Of a stretch of DNA of 64,000 nucleotides, positions 8,201-17,237 are shown one piece after another; the stretch's first letter is position 1; each line of letters opens with the position of its first letter. Location of the stretch: positions 124,295-188,294 of the forward strand of contig UCBZ01000040.1 in assembly GCA_900470775.1 (NCBI GenBank). The letters run 5' to 3'. Under the pieces are notes generated by a model that ran no database searches, had not been told where the DNA came from, and saw nothing but the letters and a program-made list of their open reading frames with translations. A program made the position numbers and the translations under genes. The DNA is from Hyphomicrobiales bacterium. Lineage in GTDB: Bacteria > Pseudomonadota > Alphaproteobacteria > Rhizobiales > Beijerinckiaceae.

Positions 8201-9211
8201 ATGCTGAGCAAATTCGAGCGTTATCCCCTGACTTTCGGCCCCACGCCGATCGAGCCACTACCGCGCCTGTCGGCCCATCTCGGTGGCGCCGTCGAGATCT
8301 TCGCCAAGCGCGAGGACTGCAATTCGGGCCTGGCCTTCGGTGGTAACAAACTGCGCAAGCTCGAATACATCGTGCCCGACGCGATCGCGAGCAATGCCGA
8401 CACGCTGGTCTCGATCGGCGGCGTGCAGTCGAACCACACCCGCATGGTCGCGGCGACTGCCGCCAAGATCGGCATGAAATGCCGGCTGATCCAGGAAAGC
8501 TGGGTGCCGCATGAGGACGCCGTCTATGACCGCGTCGGCAACATCCTGATGTCGCGCGTCATGGGCGCCGAGGTGCAGCTCGTCGACGAGGGCTTCGACA
8601 TCGGCATCCGCGAGAGCTGGGAGAAGGCGCTGGCCGACGTGAAGGCCAAGGGCGGCAAGCCCTATGCGATTCCGGCCGGCGCCTCGGTCCATAAATTCGG
8701 CGGTCTCGGTTATGTCGGCTTCGCCGAGGAGGTTCGGGCGCAGGAGGCCGAACTCGGCTTCAAGTTCGACTACATCATCGTCTGCACCGTCACTGGCTCT
8801 ACCCATGCCGGCATGGTCGTCGGCTTCGCCAAGGACGGCCGCCAGCGCAACGTCATCGGCATCGACGCCTCGTTCACGCCCGCCCAGACGCGCGCCCAGG
8901 TGCTCGATATCGCGCAGAAAACCTCAGCGCTGGTCGGCGGCAAGGACATCACCAACGACGACATCGTCCTGAACGAGGACTATGCCTATCCGGTCTATGG
9001 CGTGCCCTCGCAGGAGACGATCGAGGCGATCCGCCTTTCGGCCCGGCTCGAGGGTATGATGACCGACCCCGTCTATGAGGGGAAATCCATGCAGGGCATG
9101 ATCGACCTGGTGAAGAAGGGCTTTTTCCCGGCGGGCTCGAAGGTGCTCTACGCCCATCTCGGCGGGGTGCCGGCGATCAACGGCTACAGCTACACCTTCC
9201 GCAACGGCTGA
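8201..9211 (+). CDS. acdS: 1-aminocyclopropane-1-carboxylate (ACC) deaminase
   Basis: PLP enzyme that cleaves ACC, the plant ethylene precursor, into ammonia and 2-oxobutanoate; cytoplasmic. The 336-aa length matches the family. The PLP lysine is K50 in LAFGGNK. The residues separating true ACC deaminase from D-cysteine desulfhydrase are present: Tyr-Glu in DPVYEGKSM (292-293) and Leu in YAHLGGVPA (320). The ATG at 8201 gives the standard [16 protein letters not shown] beginning; an upstream in-frame start at 8123 would add 26 unlikely residues. Divergent from the Lrp-type regulator. The next ORF starts 6 bases downstream and may be co-transcribed. Confidence 0.94.
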   Translation: MLSKFERYPLTFGPTPIEPLPRLSAHLGGAVEIFAKREDCNSGLAFGGNKLRKLEYIVPDAIASNADTLVSIGGVQSNHTRMVAATAAKIGMKCRLIQESWVPHEDAVYDRVGNILMSRVMGAEVQLVDEGFDIGIRESWEKALADVKAKGGKPYAIPAGASVHKFGGLGYVGFAEEVRAQEAELGFKFDYIIVCTVTGSTHAGMVVGFAKDGRQRNVIGIDASFTPAQTRAQVLDIAQKTSALVGGKDITNDDIVLNEDYAYPVYGVPSQETIEAIRLSARLEGMMTDPVYEGKSMQGMIDLVKKGFFPAGSKVLYAHLGGVPAINGYSYTFRNG

Positions 9212-9216
9212 TCGCG

Positions 9217-9522
9217 ATGAAAGCGGTCATTCTCTGCGAGTTCGCTTCGGGAGAGATCGGCGTGCGTGCGGGGCTTCTCGACCGCATCGCGCCGCTTTCA
9301 CTCTCGGGCGAAGGTCGCCTCAGCTTCGTGGCGACCGGGCGCGGTGACCAGGACAAGCCGGTGACCGAGATCGTCGCGGTCGCTTTCGCCAGGGAACAAG
9401 TGGCCGACGCGGTCATGCTGCGCTGGCGCGGCGACCCGACCTTTCCGACAGCGGTAGCGACGCGACTGATGCGGATCGAGCCGATCTGGTCGATCGAGCC
9501 GCTGGCCATGATGTTCCCCTGA
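9217..9522 (+). CDS. Hypothetical protein, 101 aa, downstream of acdS
   Basis: Starts 6 bases after the acdS stop, suggesting an operon. The protein (MKAVILCEFASGEIGVRAGL...) has no signal peptide or membrane segment and no family I recognise. Codon usage is GC-rich at third positions like its neighbours, which supports coding. A role tied to ACC deamination is only positional inference. Confidence 0.55.
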   Translation: MKAVILCEFASGEIGVRAGLLDRIAPLSLSGEGRLSFVATGRGDQDKPVTEIVAVAFAREQVADAVMLRWRGDPTFPTAVATRLMRIEPIWSIEPLAMMFP

Positions 9523-9535
9523 ACCAGCGGCAGCC

Positions 9536-9946
9536 TCAGCCGTGAAGCGGCAGGCCCTTGACGATCTTGTCGACCTGCTTGCGGTCGGCATGGAGCGCAA
9601 GCCCGACGAGGTCGAGGTCGGCGGTCGCCACAGTGGCGACGGCGGCGCGGTTGTCCGCGTCGTTGCCGGTCGAAAATAGCGCGCGGGTGTAAAGCGAGGG
9701 CCTGACGCCGCGCTCCTGCGCCCGGCTGAGAGTCAGCCGCAACTGCTCCGGCGTCGCCTGGAAGATCAGGATCGGCTGGCGGATCAGCGGGCCGTAGAAC
9801 CGCCCCGACGCGTCGCTGTAGTGTTCGCCCCCGAGTTCGGGATAGGCTGCCACGAGTCCGCCGGCGAGGAAGCTGGCGGCGTTGAGTTTCTGCCAGGTCG
9901 CGAGCTGCTCGTCGACCACGATGGCGATCTTGGTGTCGTAACGCAT
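9536..9946 (-). CDS. DUF2000 family protein
   Basis: 136 aa, starting MRYDTKIAIVVDEQLATWQKLN, the usual DUF2000 beginning, with the conserved QKLNAASFLAGG segment. The molecular function of the family is unknown to me. The start codon (9946-9944) overlaps the ATG of the AraC-family gene on the other strand (9945-9947), so the two promoters must lie inside each other's coding sequence. The AraC protein is the obvious candidate regulator. Confidence 0.82.
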   Translation of the reverse strand: MRYDTKIAIVVDEQLATWQKLNAASFLAGGLVAAYPELGGEHYSDASGRFYGPLIRQPILIFQATPEQLRLTLSRAQERGVRPSLYTRALFSTGNDADNRAAVATVATADLDLVGLALHADRKQVDKIVKGLPLHG

Positions 9947-10811
9947 GGCGCTATCGCTAGCCGGGCCGGACGAAGGCCGTCTTGAACGATCGTGCGGCCC
10001 CTCGCAGGGCGATTGGGTACGTGCCGGCGCCGGCGTCCCCGGCATCGAGCGGATCGAGGCGTTCTTCAGCGGCCACGCCTATGATCCCCATCGCCACGAC
10101 ACCTATGCGCTCGGCCTGACGCTGAGCGGCGTGCAATGTTTCGACTATCGCGGCGCGCGGCAGGACAGCGCGGCCGGGAACGCCATCGTGCTGCATCCCG
10201 ACGAGATCCATAACGGCCGCTCGGGGATGGAAACCGGTTTCCGCTATCGCATGCTCTATCTCGAGCCGAAGCTGGTGCGCGCCGCGCTCGGCGAGCGGGC
10301 GACCGCGCTGCCTTTCGTTCCGGCTGCGGTCTCCTCCGATCCGGTGCTTGTCGATGCTGTCGCGCGCGCCTTGTCCGACCTTGAGCGCCCGCTGGCGCAA
10401 ATCGAGGCCGATGAGCGCGTGCTGGACCTGGCCGACGCCATGCTGGCGCTCGACCCCGCCATCGCCCGCAAGGCCGGCGGCGCGACGGCGCTCGCCGCGT
10501 CCGAGCGTGTCCGGCAGTTTCTCGACGCGCATATCGGCCGCAGCGTCTCGTCCTGCGAGCTGGAGGCGGTCTCCGGCCTCGATCGCTTCACGCTGGCGCG
10601 CCATTTCCGCAGGAATTTCGGCACCAGCCCCTACAATTACCTTGTGATGCGCCGGCTTGACCGGGCCCGGACGCTGCTGCGCGGCGAGGGAGCGCTCGCG
10701 GACATCGCCTTTGCCTGCGGCTTTGCCGATCAGAGCCATCTGACCCGGCAATTCCGTAAGGCGTTCGGCGTCACGCCCGGCCGCTGGCGCGCCTTGCAGC
10801 GCGCCCGGTGA
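9945..10811 (+). CDS. AraC-family transcriptional regulator
   Basis: 288 aa. The N-terminal cupin-type sensing domain (SGHAYDPHRHDTYALGLTL) is followed by the C-terminal double helix-turn-helix: SSCELEAVSGLDRFTLARHF, and IAFACGFADQSHLTRQFRKA ending GVTPGRWR. Start uncertain: ATG 9945 is the only ATG in a sensible place and overlaps the start of the divergent DUF2000 gene, its likely target. I saw no better internal start. Confidence 0.88.
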   Translation: MALSLAGPDEGRLERSCGPSQGDWVRAGAGVPGIERIEAFFSGHAYDPHRHDTYALGLTLSGVQCFDYRGARQDSAAGNAIVLHPDEIHNGRSGMETGFRYRMLYLEPKLVRAALGERATALPFVPAAVSSDPVLVDAVARALSDLERPLAQIEADERVLDLADAMLALDPAIARKAGGATALAASERVRQFLDAHIGRSVSSCELEAVSGLDRFTLARHFRRNFGTSPYNYLVMRRLDRARTLLRGEGALADIAFACGFADQSHLTRQFRKAFGVTPGRWRALQRAR

Positions 10812-10943
10812 TGGCCCGAGACGCCCGATCCGGCTCTGACGTTCCCGTGCGACCGGCTTGTCGCCAAGGCGGCAGGGATGCAAGAAGCGCTGAGATGAAG
10901 CCGGCAAGGCTGACCATGCCGCCGGTCCTGAAGGATTGAGACG

Positions 10944-11930
10944 ATGCAGCTTGGAGTGATCGGCCTCGGCCGGATGGGTGGCAACATCGTGCGCCGTCTG
11001 ATGCGCGCGGGGCATGACAGCGTGGTCTATGACCGCGATCCGAAGCCCGGCGCGGCGCTTGCCGCCGATGGCGCTGTCGTCGCCAGCGACCTGAAGGACA
11101 TGGTCGCGAAGCTCAAGGCGCCGCGCGCGATCTGGGTCATGCTGCCGGCCGGCAAGATCACCGAGGCGACCATTGCCGAGTTGGCGGGGCTGATGTCGCC
11201 CGGCGACACGCTGATCGACGGCGGCAATGCCTTCTGGAAGGACGACGTCCGGCGCGGCCAGGAGATGGCGGCCAAGGGCATCCACTACATGGATGTCGGC
11301 ACGTCTGGCGGCGTCCATGGGCTCGATCGCGGCTATTGCCTGATGATCGGCGGCGACAAGGAAGCCTTCGACAGGCTGGAGCCGATCTTCAGCACGCTGG
11401 CGCCCGGCAAGGGCGAGATCGAGCCGACCAGGCATCGCGAAGGCCGCAATCCGACGAGCGAACAGGGCTATCTGCATTGCGGCCCGGTCGGGGCCGGCCA
11501 CTTCGTCAAGATGGTCCATAACGGCATCGAATACGGCATGATGCAGGCCTTCGCCGAGGGCTTCGACCTGCTGCGCAATGCCTCCGCCAAGGACGGCCTG
11601 CCGCCCGAATACGGCTTCGATTTCGACACCGCCGAAATCTCCGAGGTCTGGCGCCGGGGCTCGGTCGTGACCTCCTGGCTGCTCGATCTCACCGCCGAGG
11701 CGCTGGCCGCCGACGCGGATCTCTCGGCCTATTCCGGCAACGTCTCGGATTCGGGCGAAGGCCGCTGGACGGTCGATGCCGCCGTCGAGACCGCGACGCC
11801 GGCTGAGGTGCTAACCTCGGCGCTGTTTGCCCGCTTCCGCTCGCGCGTCGACCACACCTTCGGCGAGAAGATACTCTCCGCCATGCGCGCTGGCTTCGGC
11901 GGCCATGTCGAAGCCAAGAAGCAGGGCTGA
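10944..11930 (+). CDS. gnd: 6-phosphogluconate dehydrogenase (decarboxylating), short form
   Basis: Oxidises 6-phosphogluconate to ribulose 5-phosphate and CO2. 328 aa, the short YqeC-type family often NAD-dependent, rather than the 470-aa type. N-terminal Rossmann [13 protein letters not shown], the substrate signature [20 protein letters not shown], and the catalytic lysine region [16 protein letters not shown]. It lies 6 bases upstream of gluconokinase, giving a two-gene route gluconate to 6-phosphogluconate to ribulose 5-phosphate. Confidence 0.93.
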   Translation: MQLGVIGLGRMGGNIVRRLMRAGHDSVVYDRDPKPGAALAADGAVVASDLKDMVAKLKAPRAIWVMLPAGKITEATIAELAGLMSPGDTLIDGGNAFWKDDVRRGQEMAAKGIHYMDVGTSGGVHGLDRGYCLMIGGDKEAFDRLEPIFSTLAPGKGEIEPTRHREGRNPTSEQGYLHCGPVGAGHFVKMVHNGIEYGMMQAFAEGFDLLRNASAKDGLPPEYGFDFDTAEISEVWRRGSVVTSWLLDLTAEALAADADLSAYSGNVSDSGEGRWTVDAAVETATPAEVLTSALFARFRSRVDHTFGEKILSAMRAGFGGHVEAKKQG

Positions 11931-11936
11931 CGCAGA

Positions 11937-12464
11937 ATGGCTTCCTCGCAAACGGTCGTGAAGCCGGCCGTCATCGTCGTCATGGGCGTCGCAAGCTCTG
12001 GCAAGACCTCGCTCGGCGAGCGCTTGGCCGGGCAGCTCGGCTGGCCTTTCCGCGACGCCGATTCCTTCCACCCACCCGAGAACGTCGCCAAGATGGCGGG
12101 CGGAACGCCGCTGAACGACGAGGATCGCAAGCCCTGGCTGGCGGCGATCGCGGCCTGGATCGACGATCTGCGGAGCTCGGGCGGCAACGGCATCGTCACC
12201 TGCTCGGCGCTGAAGCGCGCCTATCGGCGCGTCATCATCGGCGACCGGCCCGATGTCGCGCTGGTCTATCTCCAGGGCTCGCGCGAACTGATCGGCGCCC
12301 GCATGGCACAGCGCCAGCATCACTTCATGCCGCCGGCGCTGCTGGACAGCCAGTTCGCGGCGCTGGAGGAGCCGGGCGAGGATGAGCGCCCGCTGGTCGT
12401 CTCGGTCGAGCTGTCGAAGGATGCGATTGAATCGGAGGTGTTGACGCGGCTGGGGCTCGCCTGA
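11937..12464 (+). CDS. gntK: Gluconokinase
   Basis: Phosphorylates gluconate with ATP. 175 aa, GntK family: P-loop GVASSGKTSL, then FRDADSFHPPENVAKM, the substrate-binding segment, and TCSALKRAYR. Likely operonic with gnd. It converges with the DoxX gene (stop codons 5 bases apart). Confidence 0.92.
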   Translation: MASSQTVVKPAVIVVMGVASSGKTSLGERLAGQLGWPFRDADSFHPPENVAKMAGGTPLNDEDRKPWLAAIAAWIDDLRSSGGNGIVTCSALKRAYRRVIIGDRPDVALVYLQGSRELIGARMAQRQHHFMPPALLDSQFAALEEPGEDERPLVVSVELSKDAIESEVLTRLGLA

Positions 12465-12469
12465 ACCGC

Positions 12470-12871
12470 TCAGCGTCGCCAGGGCCAGGCGATGACGCCG
12501 CCGACATGGAGCGCCCACCAGATCAGCACCGGCTGCAGCGCCAAGCGCGGCGCGTGATACCACCATGTCGAGGGAAGCCCTGCTAGCGCAATGCCTTCGA
12601 CAGCATGCTTGATGTTGGCCGGGAAGACGCAGAACGCGTAGAGCGCCAGGCCGATCCCGGCCGCCCGGCGCAAACGCGGCACGAACAGGCCGATAGCGCC
12701 GAGGATTTCCGCGATGCCCGTCAGCAGCACGACGGTTCGCGGCGCCGGCACCCAGTCCGGCACGATCGGCAAGAACGCCTCGGGCGAGCGGAGATGCAGC
12801 AGCCCGGCGCCGAGATAAAACGCCGCCATCAGCCAGAGCATCGCGACGCGATGGTGCGGCAGAAGCGTCAC
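12470..12871 (-). CDS. DoxX-like small membrane protein
   Basis: About 133 aa with four predicted membrane segments: LWLMAAFYLGAGLLHL, TVVLLTGIAEILGAIGLFV, AGIGLALYAFCVFPANIKHA and a last one before WPWRR. DoxX/SURF4-like family. I chose GTG at 12871, which overlaps the stop of the upstream oxidase-like gene (GTGA) and has GAGG just before it; ATG at 12841 is the alternative. Coupled to the multicopper-oxidase-fold protein, so possibly a membrane partner for it. Confidence 0.78.
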   Translation of the reverse strand: MTLLPHHRVAMLWLMAAFYLGAGLLHLRSPEAFLPIVPDWVPAPRTVVLLTGIAEILGAIGLFVPRLRRAAGIGLALYAFCVFPANIKHAVEGIALAGLPSTWWYHAPRLALQPVLIWWALHVGGVIAWPWRR

Positions 12872-14316
12872 GTCACCTCGAACCAGCTCCAGAGGCCCCG
12901 GTCGAAGCGTTCGAGTACGGTCGAGGAGATCAGCCAGCGGCCGGGATTTTCGGCGATGAAGGCGATGTGCAGCCGCTTGCCCTCGGGGATCTGAACCGTA
13001 TCGAGGAAATAGGGCTCCCAGCCATCGTCGAGCGGATGCAGCAGGCGGAACGTATGGCCATGGACATGGATCGGCTGGAAGAAGGCCGTCCTGTTCTCGA
13101 TGGCGAGCACGATCGGCGTGCCGCGCTTGACGCTGAACAGCGGCTTCCCCGAGGCGTCCCCGAACCCGCCATTGATGCGCCAGGGCCGCGCCGGGTCGAT
13201 GCCGGCAAGGTCGAGCTTGAAATCGGCCGCAACCCTGGCCCCGCCTTCGATTACGACGGTGGGTCGAACCGCGTCCTGGAGGCGGACGGCCGCCGGCAGG
13301 GTCGGGTTGGCCTTCAAGGCCATTGGGGCCGTCGAGGGCGGCTTGGCCGCGCCTTCCGTCACGAGCCGGACGAGGGGCACGCCTGAGCCGACGAGGGCTG
13401 TCACCATCGCGGTGGCGCCGGCCTCGCCGGGCATGTCGACCAGCAGGTCGTAGCGCGTGCCCGGTGCGAAGGGCAGTTGCGCGCGCACAGGTTCGAAGGA
13501 TTCGGTCGGCTGGCCGTCGACGGCGACGACGACCGCCTTGATGCCGTCGAAGCGCAACCGCATGATCCGGGCATTGCAGGCATTGGCGAGGCGCAGCCGC
13601 ACCCGCGCACCGGGCGCGACCGCGACACGCTGCGGCGGCGAGCCGCCATTGACCGTAATCCAGCTTCCCAGCCGCCCGGCGGCGGCCCCGTCGGGGCTGC
13701 TGCCGGAGAAGGCCTGCAGCGTCTGGTCGTCTCCGAGCAGCCAGTCGGTCACGAGCACCGGCAGATCGAGATCGACCGGCGGCGGCTCCGACTCCTCGAC
13801 CACCAGCAGGCCGCTCAGGCCGCGCCCGGCCGGCTCGGATGAGCCGCCGATGACGAGCGGGCGATACAGGATCGTGCCGGAGTCGGGCGGCTTGAGCCGG
13901 TATTCGAAGCTTTCGCCGGGTGCGATCGGCGGCTGGCTGAAGCCGCCGACGCCGTCCATCGCCGCATCGCCGCGCAGGCCCTGCCAATGCAGCGACAGCG
14001 GACTCGTCGTCTTGTTCGCCAGCGTCAGCCGCAACGTCTCACCCAGCTTGATTCGCAAGGGCGGACCCGGTGTGACGCCATCGAAGGCCCAGATCTCGGT
14101 TTCGGTGGGGGGCGACGGCCTCAGCCGGACCTTGGCCGGCGCGGCGGTCAGAATGCGTGGCGCAGCTTCGGGCGCGGCCGGCGGTGCTGCGGGCGGCGTC
14201 TGTGCCGGTGCCTGCCCAGTCAACGCCAGCGTCGTCGAGGCGCCAAGGCCGGCGAGCGCTACACGGCGCGTCGGGGGGGCAGGGCGGTTGTGTGCGTCGC
14301 TCATGCTCATCGGCAT
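12868..14316 (-). CDS. Multicopper-oxidase-fold exported protein lacking most copper ligands
   Basis: About 482 aa. Tat-type leader (PTRRVALAGLGAS...) followed by a Pro/Ala linker and three cupredoxin domains. The four copper motifs are degraded: motif 1 is HWQG (not HxHG); motif 2 is GTILYRP (no HxH); motif 3 is QPIHVHGHTF (first His lost, HxH kept); motif 4 is WLISSTVLERF, with no HCHxxxH. It is therefore unlikely to be an active laccase. A SufI/FtsP-like structural role or different metal use is possible. Start uncertain: ATGs at 14316, 14310 and 14304 all precede the twin arginines. Translationally coupled to the DoxX protein. Confidence 0.8.
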   Translation of the reverse strand: MPMSMSDAHNRPAPPTRRVALAGLGASTTLALTGQAPAQTPPAAPPAAPEAAPRILTAAPAKVRLRPSPPTETEIWAFDGVTPGPPLRIKLGETLRLTLANKTTSPLSLHWQGLRGDAAMDGVGGFSQPPIAPGESFEYRLKPPDSGTILYRPLVIGGSSEPAGRGLSGLLVVEESEPPPVDLDLPVLVTDWLLGDDQTLQAFSGSSPDGAAAGRLGSWITVNGGSPPQRVAVAPGARVRLRLANACNARIMRLRFDGIKAVVVAVDGQPTESFEPVRAQLPFAPGTRYDLLVDMPGEAGATAMVTALVGSGVPLVRLVTEGAAKPPSTAPMALKANPTLPAAVRLQDAVRPTVVIEGGARVAADFKLDLAGIDPARPWRINGGFGDASGKPLFSVKRGTPIVLAIENRTAFFQPIHVHGHTFRLLHPLDDGWEPYFLDTVQIPEGKRLHIAFIAENPGRWLISSTVLERFDRGLWSWFEVT

Positions 14317-14494
14317 AATTGGCGCCGCGCCGGATGGCGAGAGGGGCGTGGCAGGGAACGCCGGGCCTGGCACTGCCCGGCGTGTTTTGCAGAACCGTCA
14401 TTTTTTTGCTGCATGGCGCGGCTGAAATGCGTATAGCACCGGCGCCCAACGATGGCCGCGCTGCGTTTTCTCGCGCGCTGGCGCCATCGGGCCG

Positions 14495-14579
14495 GCGGGC
14501 GTGGCGGAACTGGTAGACGCACTGGTTTTAGGTACCAGCGGCGAAAGTCGTGGGGGTTCGAGTCCCTCCGCCCGCACCA
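14495..14579 (+). tRNA. tRNA-Leu (anticodon TAG)
   Basis: Acceptor stem GCGGGCG pairs with CGCCCGC. The anticodon arm CTGGT-TTTAGGT-ACCAG gives TAG. There is a long variable arm as expected for leucine, a T-arm GGGGGTTCGAGTCCCTCC, and an encoded CCA end. Confidence 0.95.
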
Positions 14580-14721
14580 TCAAGCGTGCGATCGCATCGT
14601 GCTTTATGGCGATGATGCGTGAATCGTTCGCTGCCGGGATATGGATTTTCGCGAGCGCGGCGGCGGTCTCCGGCGTCGCGCTTTGGACATTGAAGTTAGA
14701 GCTGTTGGCGGATCGAAAAAG

Positions 14722-16164
14722 ATGAACGTGACCGAAACCCTCTCGCAGGGCCTCAAGCGCGAATTTCAGGTGGTGCTGAACGCCGCCGACCTCAAGACGC
14801 GGCTCGATGACGGCCTTCAGGGCCTTCAGGGCAAGGCCAAGATCAACGGCTTCCGTCCCGGCAAGGTGCCGGTCGGCCATCTGCGCCGGCTCTATGGCCG
14901 CTCGGTCATGGCCGATGTGCTGCAGAACGCGGTCAACGAGGCCAACCAGAAGATCGTCGCCGATAACGGCCTGAAGCTCGCCTTCGAGCCGCAGATCAAG
15001 TTCCCCGAGAACAAAGACGAGATCGAGGCCGCGATGGAGGCCAAGGGCGATCTCGCCTTCACGGTCGCGCTCGAGGTCCTGCCGAAGATCGAGCTTGCCG
15101 ATCTCTCCGACGTCGCGCTGGTCAAGCCGGTCGCCGAGGTTCCCGACGCCGATGTCGACTCGTCGCTGGAGCGCATGGCCTCGTCGAACCGCACCTTCGC
15201 CAACAAGGGCGAGAAGGCCAAGGCCGCGAACGGCGATCGCCTGCTGATCTCCTTCGTCGGCACGCTCGAGGGCAAGCCCTTCGACGGTGGCACGGGCGAG
15301 GGCATTCCGCTCGATCTCGGCGCTGGCCAATTCATTCCTGGCTTCGAGGAGCAGCTTGAAGGCGCCAAGGCCGGCGAGACCCGCACCGTCAAGGTCACCT
15401 TCCCGGAGAACTACACCGCCGAGCAGCTCGCCGGTAAGCCGGCCGAGTTCGAGGTCACCGTGACCGAGGTCCAGGCCCCGGAAGCCGTCAAGATCGACGA
15501 CGAGCTCGCCAAGGCTTTCGGCCTGGAATCGCTCGATGCGCTGAAGTCCGCCATCCGCGAGCAGATCGGCCGCGATTTCGGCGCCCAGTCGCGCCGCAAG
15601 CTCAAGAAGAGCCTGCTCGATGCGCTCGACGGCAAGTACACCTTCGAGCTGCCCCCGACCCTGGTCGAACAGGAGTTCGCCAGCGTCTGGAGCCAGGTCG
15701 AGGCGGACATGAAGGAAGCCAAGAAGTCCTTCGCCGACGAGGGCACGACCGAGGAGACGGCCAAGGCCGATTACCGCAAGATCGCCGAGCGCCGCGTCCG
15801 TCTGGGTCTCGTGCTGGCCGAGATCGGCGAGCAGGCAAAGGTCCAGATCTCGGATGACGAGGTCACCCAGGCCCTGGTCGAGCGCGCCCGCCAGTTCCCC
15901 GGCCAGGAGAAGCAGGTCTGGGAGTTCTACCGCAAGAACCCGCAGGCGCTGGCCGAGATCCGCGCCCCGATCTTCGAGGAGAAGGTCGTCGATCATCTGC
16001 TGGGCCAGGTGAAGGTCGAGGACCAGACCGTGTCCCGCGAGGCGCTCTATGCCGACGAGGACGCTGATGAGGCGACCGACGCCAAGCCGAAGAAGGCTGC
16101 CGCCAAGAAGGCGAAGAAGGCCGACAAGGCCGAGGCGACGGCGGCCGACGACGCGTCCGCCTGA
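14722..16164 (+). CDS. tig: Trigger factor
   Basis: Ribosome-associated chaperone and prolyl isomerase, 480 aa. N-terminal ribosome-binding domain with the GFRPGKVP signature loop, a middle FKBP-type domain ([20 protein letters not shown] ... [16 protein letters not shown]), and a C-terminal helical chaperone domain. A Lys/Ala-rich tail of about 30 residues extends the C-terminus, common in rhizobia. ATG at 14722 yields the standard MNVTET beginning. Followed by a strong terminator, then clpP, clpX and lon. Confidence 0.95.
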   Translation: MNVTETLSQGLKREFQVVLNAADLKTRLDDGLQGLQGKAKINGFRPGKVPVGHLRRLYGRSVMADVLQNAVNEANQKIVADNGLKLAFEPQIKFPENKDEIEAAMEAKGDLAFTVALEVLPKIELADLSDVALVKPVAEVPDADVDSSLERMASSNRTFANKGEKAKAANGDRLLISFVGTLEGKPFDGGTGEGIPLDLGAGQFIPGFEEQLEGAKAGETRTVKVTFPENYTAEQLAGKPAEFEVTVTEVQAPEAVKIDDELAKAFGLESLDALKSAIREQIGRDFGAQSRRKLKKSLLDALDGKYTFELPPTLVEQEFASVWSQVEADMKEAKKSFADEGTTEETAKADYRKIAERRVRLGLVLAEIGEQAKVQISDDEVTQALVERARQFPGQEKQVWEFYRKNPQALAEIRAPIFEEKVVDHLLGQVKVEDQTVSREALYADEDADEATDAKPKKAAAKKAKKADKAEATAADDASA

Positions 16165-16194
16165 GCGGGCCGGAAACCTTAATTCCGAACATTC

Positions 16195-16231
16195 CGCCGC
16201 TCGGCCTCGTGCCGGGCGGCGCTTCTCTTTT
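16195..16231 (+). terminator. Intrinsic terminator after tig
   Basis: An 11-pair stem (16195-16205 with 16211-16221, one G-T pair, 5-base loop) followed by CTTCTCTTTT. It separates tig from clpP. Confidence 0.85.
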
Positions 16232-16325
16232 CAGCCGCCTTTGCCGTGCTTATGTGGTGTCTTCTCAAGACAGCCGCGATTCGACCGAATGCCGGTTTCC
16301 GGCCTCACCATCCAAGGACATGTCA

Positions 16326-16952
16326 ATGCTGCGCGATCCGATCGAGACCTACAACAATCTCGTCCCGATGGTGGTCGAGCAGTCGAGCCGCGGCGAGCGC
16401 GCCTTCGACATCTATTCGCGCCTGCTGCGCGAGCGCATCATCTTCCTGACCGGTCCGGTCGAGGATTATTCGGCGTCGCTGATCGTGGCGCAGCTCCTCT
16501 TCCTCGAAGCGGAGAACCCGAAGAAGGAAATCTCCTTCTACATCAACTCGCCCGGCGGCGTGGTGACCTCGGGCATGTCGATCTACGACACGATGCAGTT
16601 CATCCGCTGCCCGGTCACGACCTTGTGCGTCGGACAGGCCGCCTCGATGGGTTCGCTCCTGCTGACCGCTGGCGCCAAGGACATGCGCTTTGCGTTGCCC
16701 AACGCCCGCATCATGGTCCACCAGCCCTCGGGCGGTTTCCAGGGCCAAGTCACCGACATCCTGATCCACGCCCGTGAGGTCGAGAGCCTCAAGCGCCGGC
16801 TCAACGAGATCTACGAGAAGCACACTGGCCGCTCCTATGCCGAGATCGAGGCGGCGCTGGAGCGCGATAATTTCATGACCGCCGAGCAGGCCCGCGACTT
16901 CGGCCTGATCGACAAGGTTATCGACAAGCGGCCCGAGGAGGCCACGGCCTGA
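16326..16952 (+). CDS. clpP: ATP-dependent Clp protease proteolytic subunit
   Basis: Serine protease forming the tetradecameric chamber that works with ClpX. 208 aa. The catalytic triad by spacing to E. coli is Ser107 (GQAASMGS), His132 (MVHQPSGG) and Asp181 (ERDNF). I chose ATG 16326, with AAGGA 7 bases upstream; ATG 16320 is too close to that site. Followed by clpX after 285 bases. Confidence 0.95.
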   Translation: MLRDPIETYNNLVPMVVEQSSRGERAFDIYSRLLRERIIFLTGPVEDYSASLIVAQLLFLEAENPKKEISFYINSPGGVVTSGMSIYDTMQFIRCPVTTLCVGQAASMGSLLLTAGAKDMRFALPNARIMVHQPSGGFQGQVTDILIHAREVESLKRRLNEIYEKHTGRSYAEIEAALERDNFMTAEQARDFGLIDKVIDKRPEEATA

Positions 16953-17237
16953 TTGACTGCGACCAGCGGGCGCGCCGCCTGTGGGTTGGCGCGGCTGCGT
17001 CCCGAGCCCATATTGCATGGGAACCGGCCCCGTGTTTGCATGGGGAATCGGACAAGCCCCGGGATGATCCCGAAGGTGTTCCAGCCTGATCCTGTTGTGG
17101 ATCAACCGCGAATTCGGGCGTGCCGGAACGGCGCGTTAACCAGATGAGCGTGAACTGGGCGCCTATTATGACGGAGAGACGACGGTTGCATCCGCTAAGG
17201 CTGATGTGGTCTCCGGCTCCGAGAATGGAGATGGACG
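16953..17237 (+). other. clpP-clpX intergenic region
   Basis: No gene seen. It contains a direct repeat, TTGCATGGG-A, near 17013-17023 and 17036-17046 (about 23 bases apart), of unknown meaning. No strong terminator is evident, so clpP-clpX read-through is possible. Confidence 0.5.

Noticed and set aside
8201-9211. D-cysteine desulfhydrase as the product
   Set aside because: The Tyr-Glu pair and Leu that define ACC deaminase are present.
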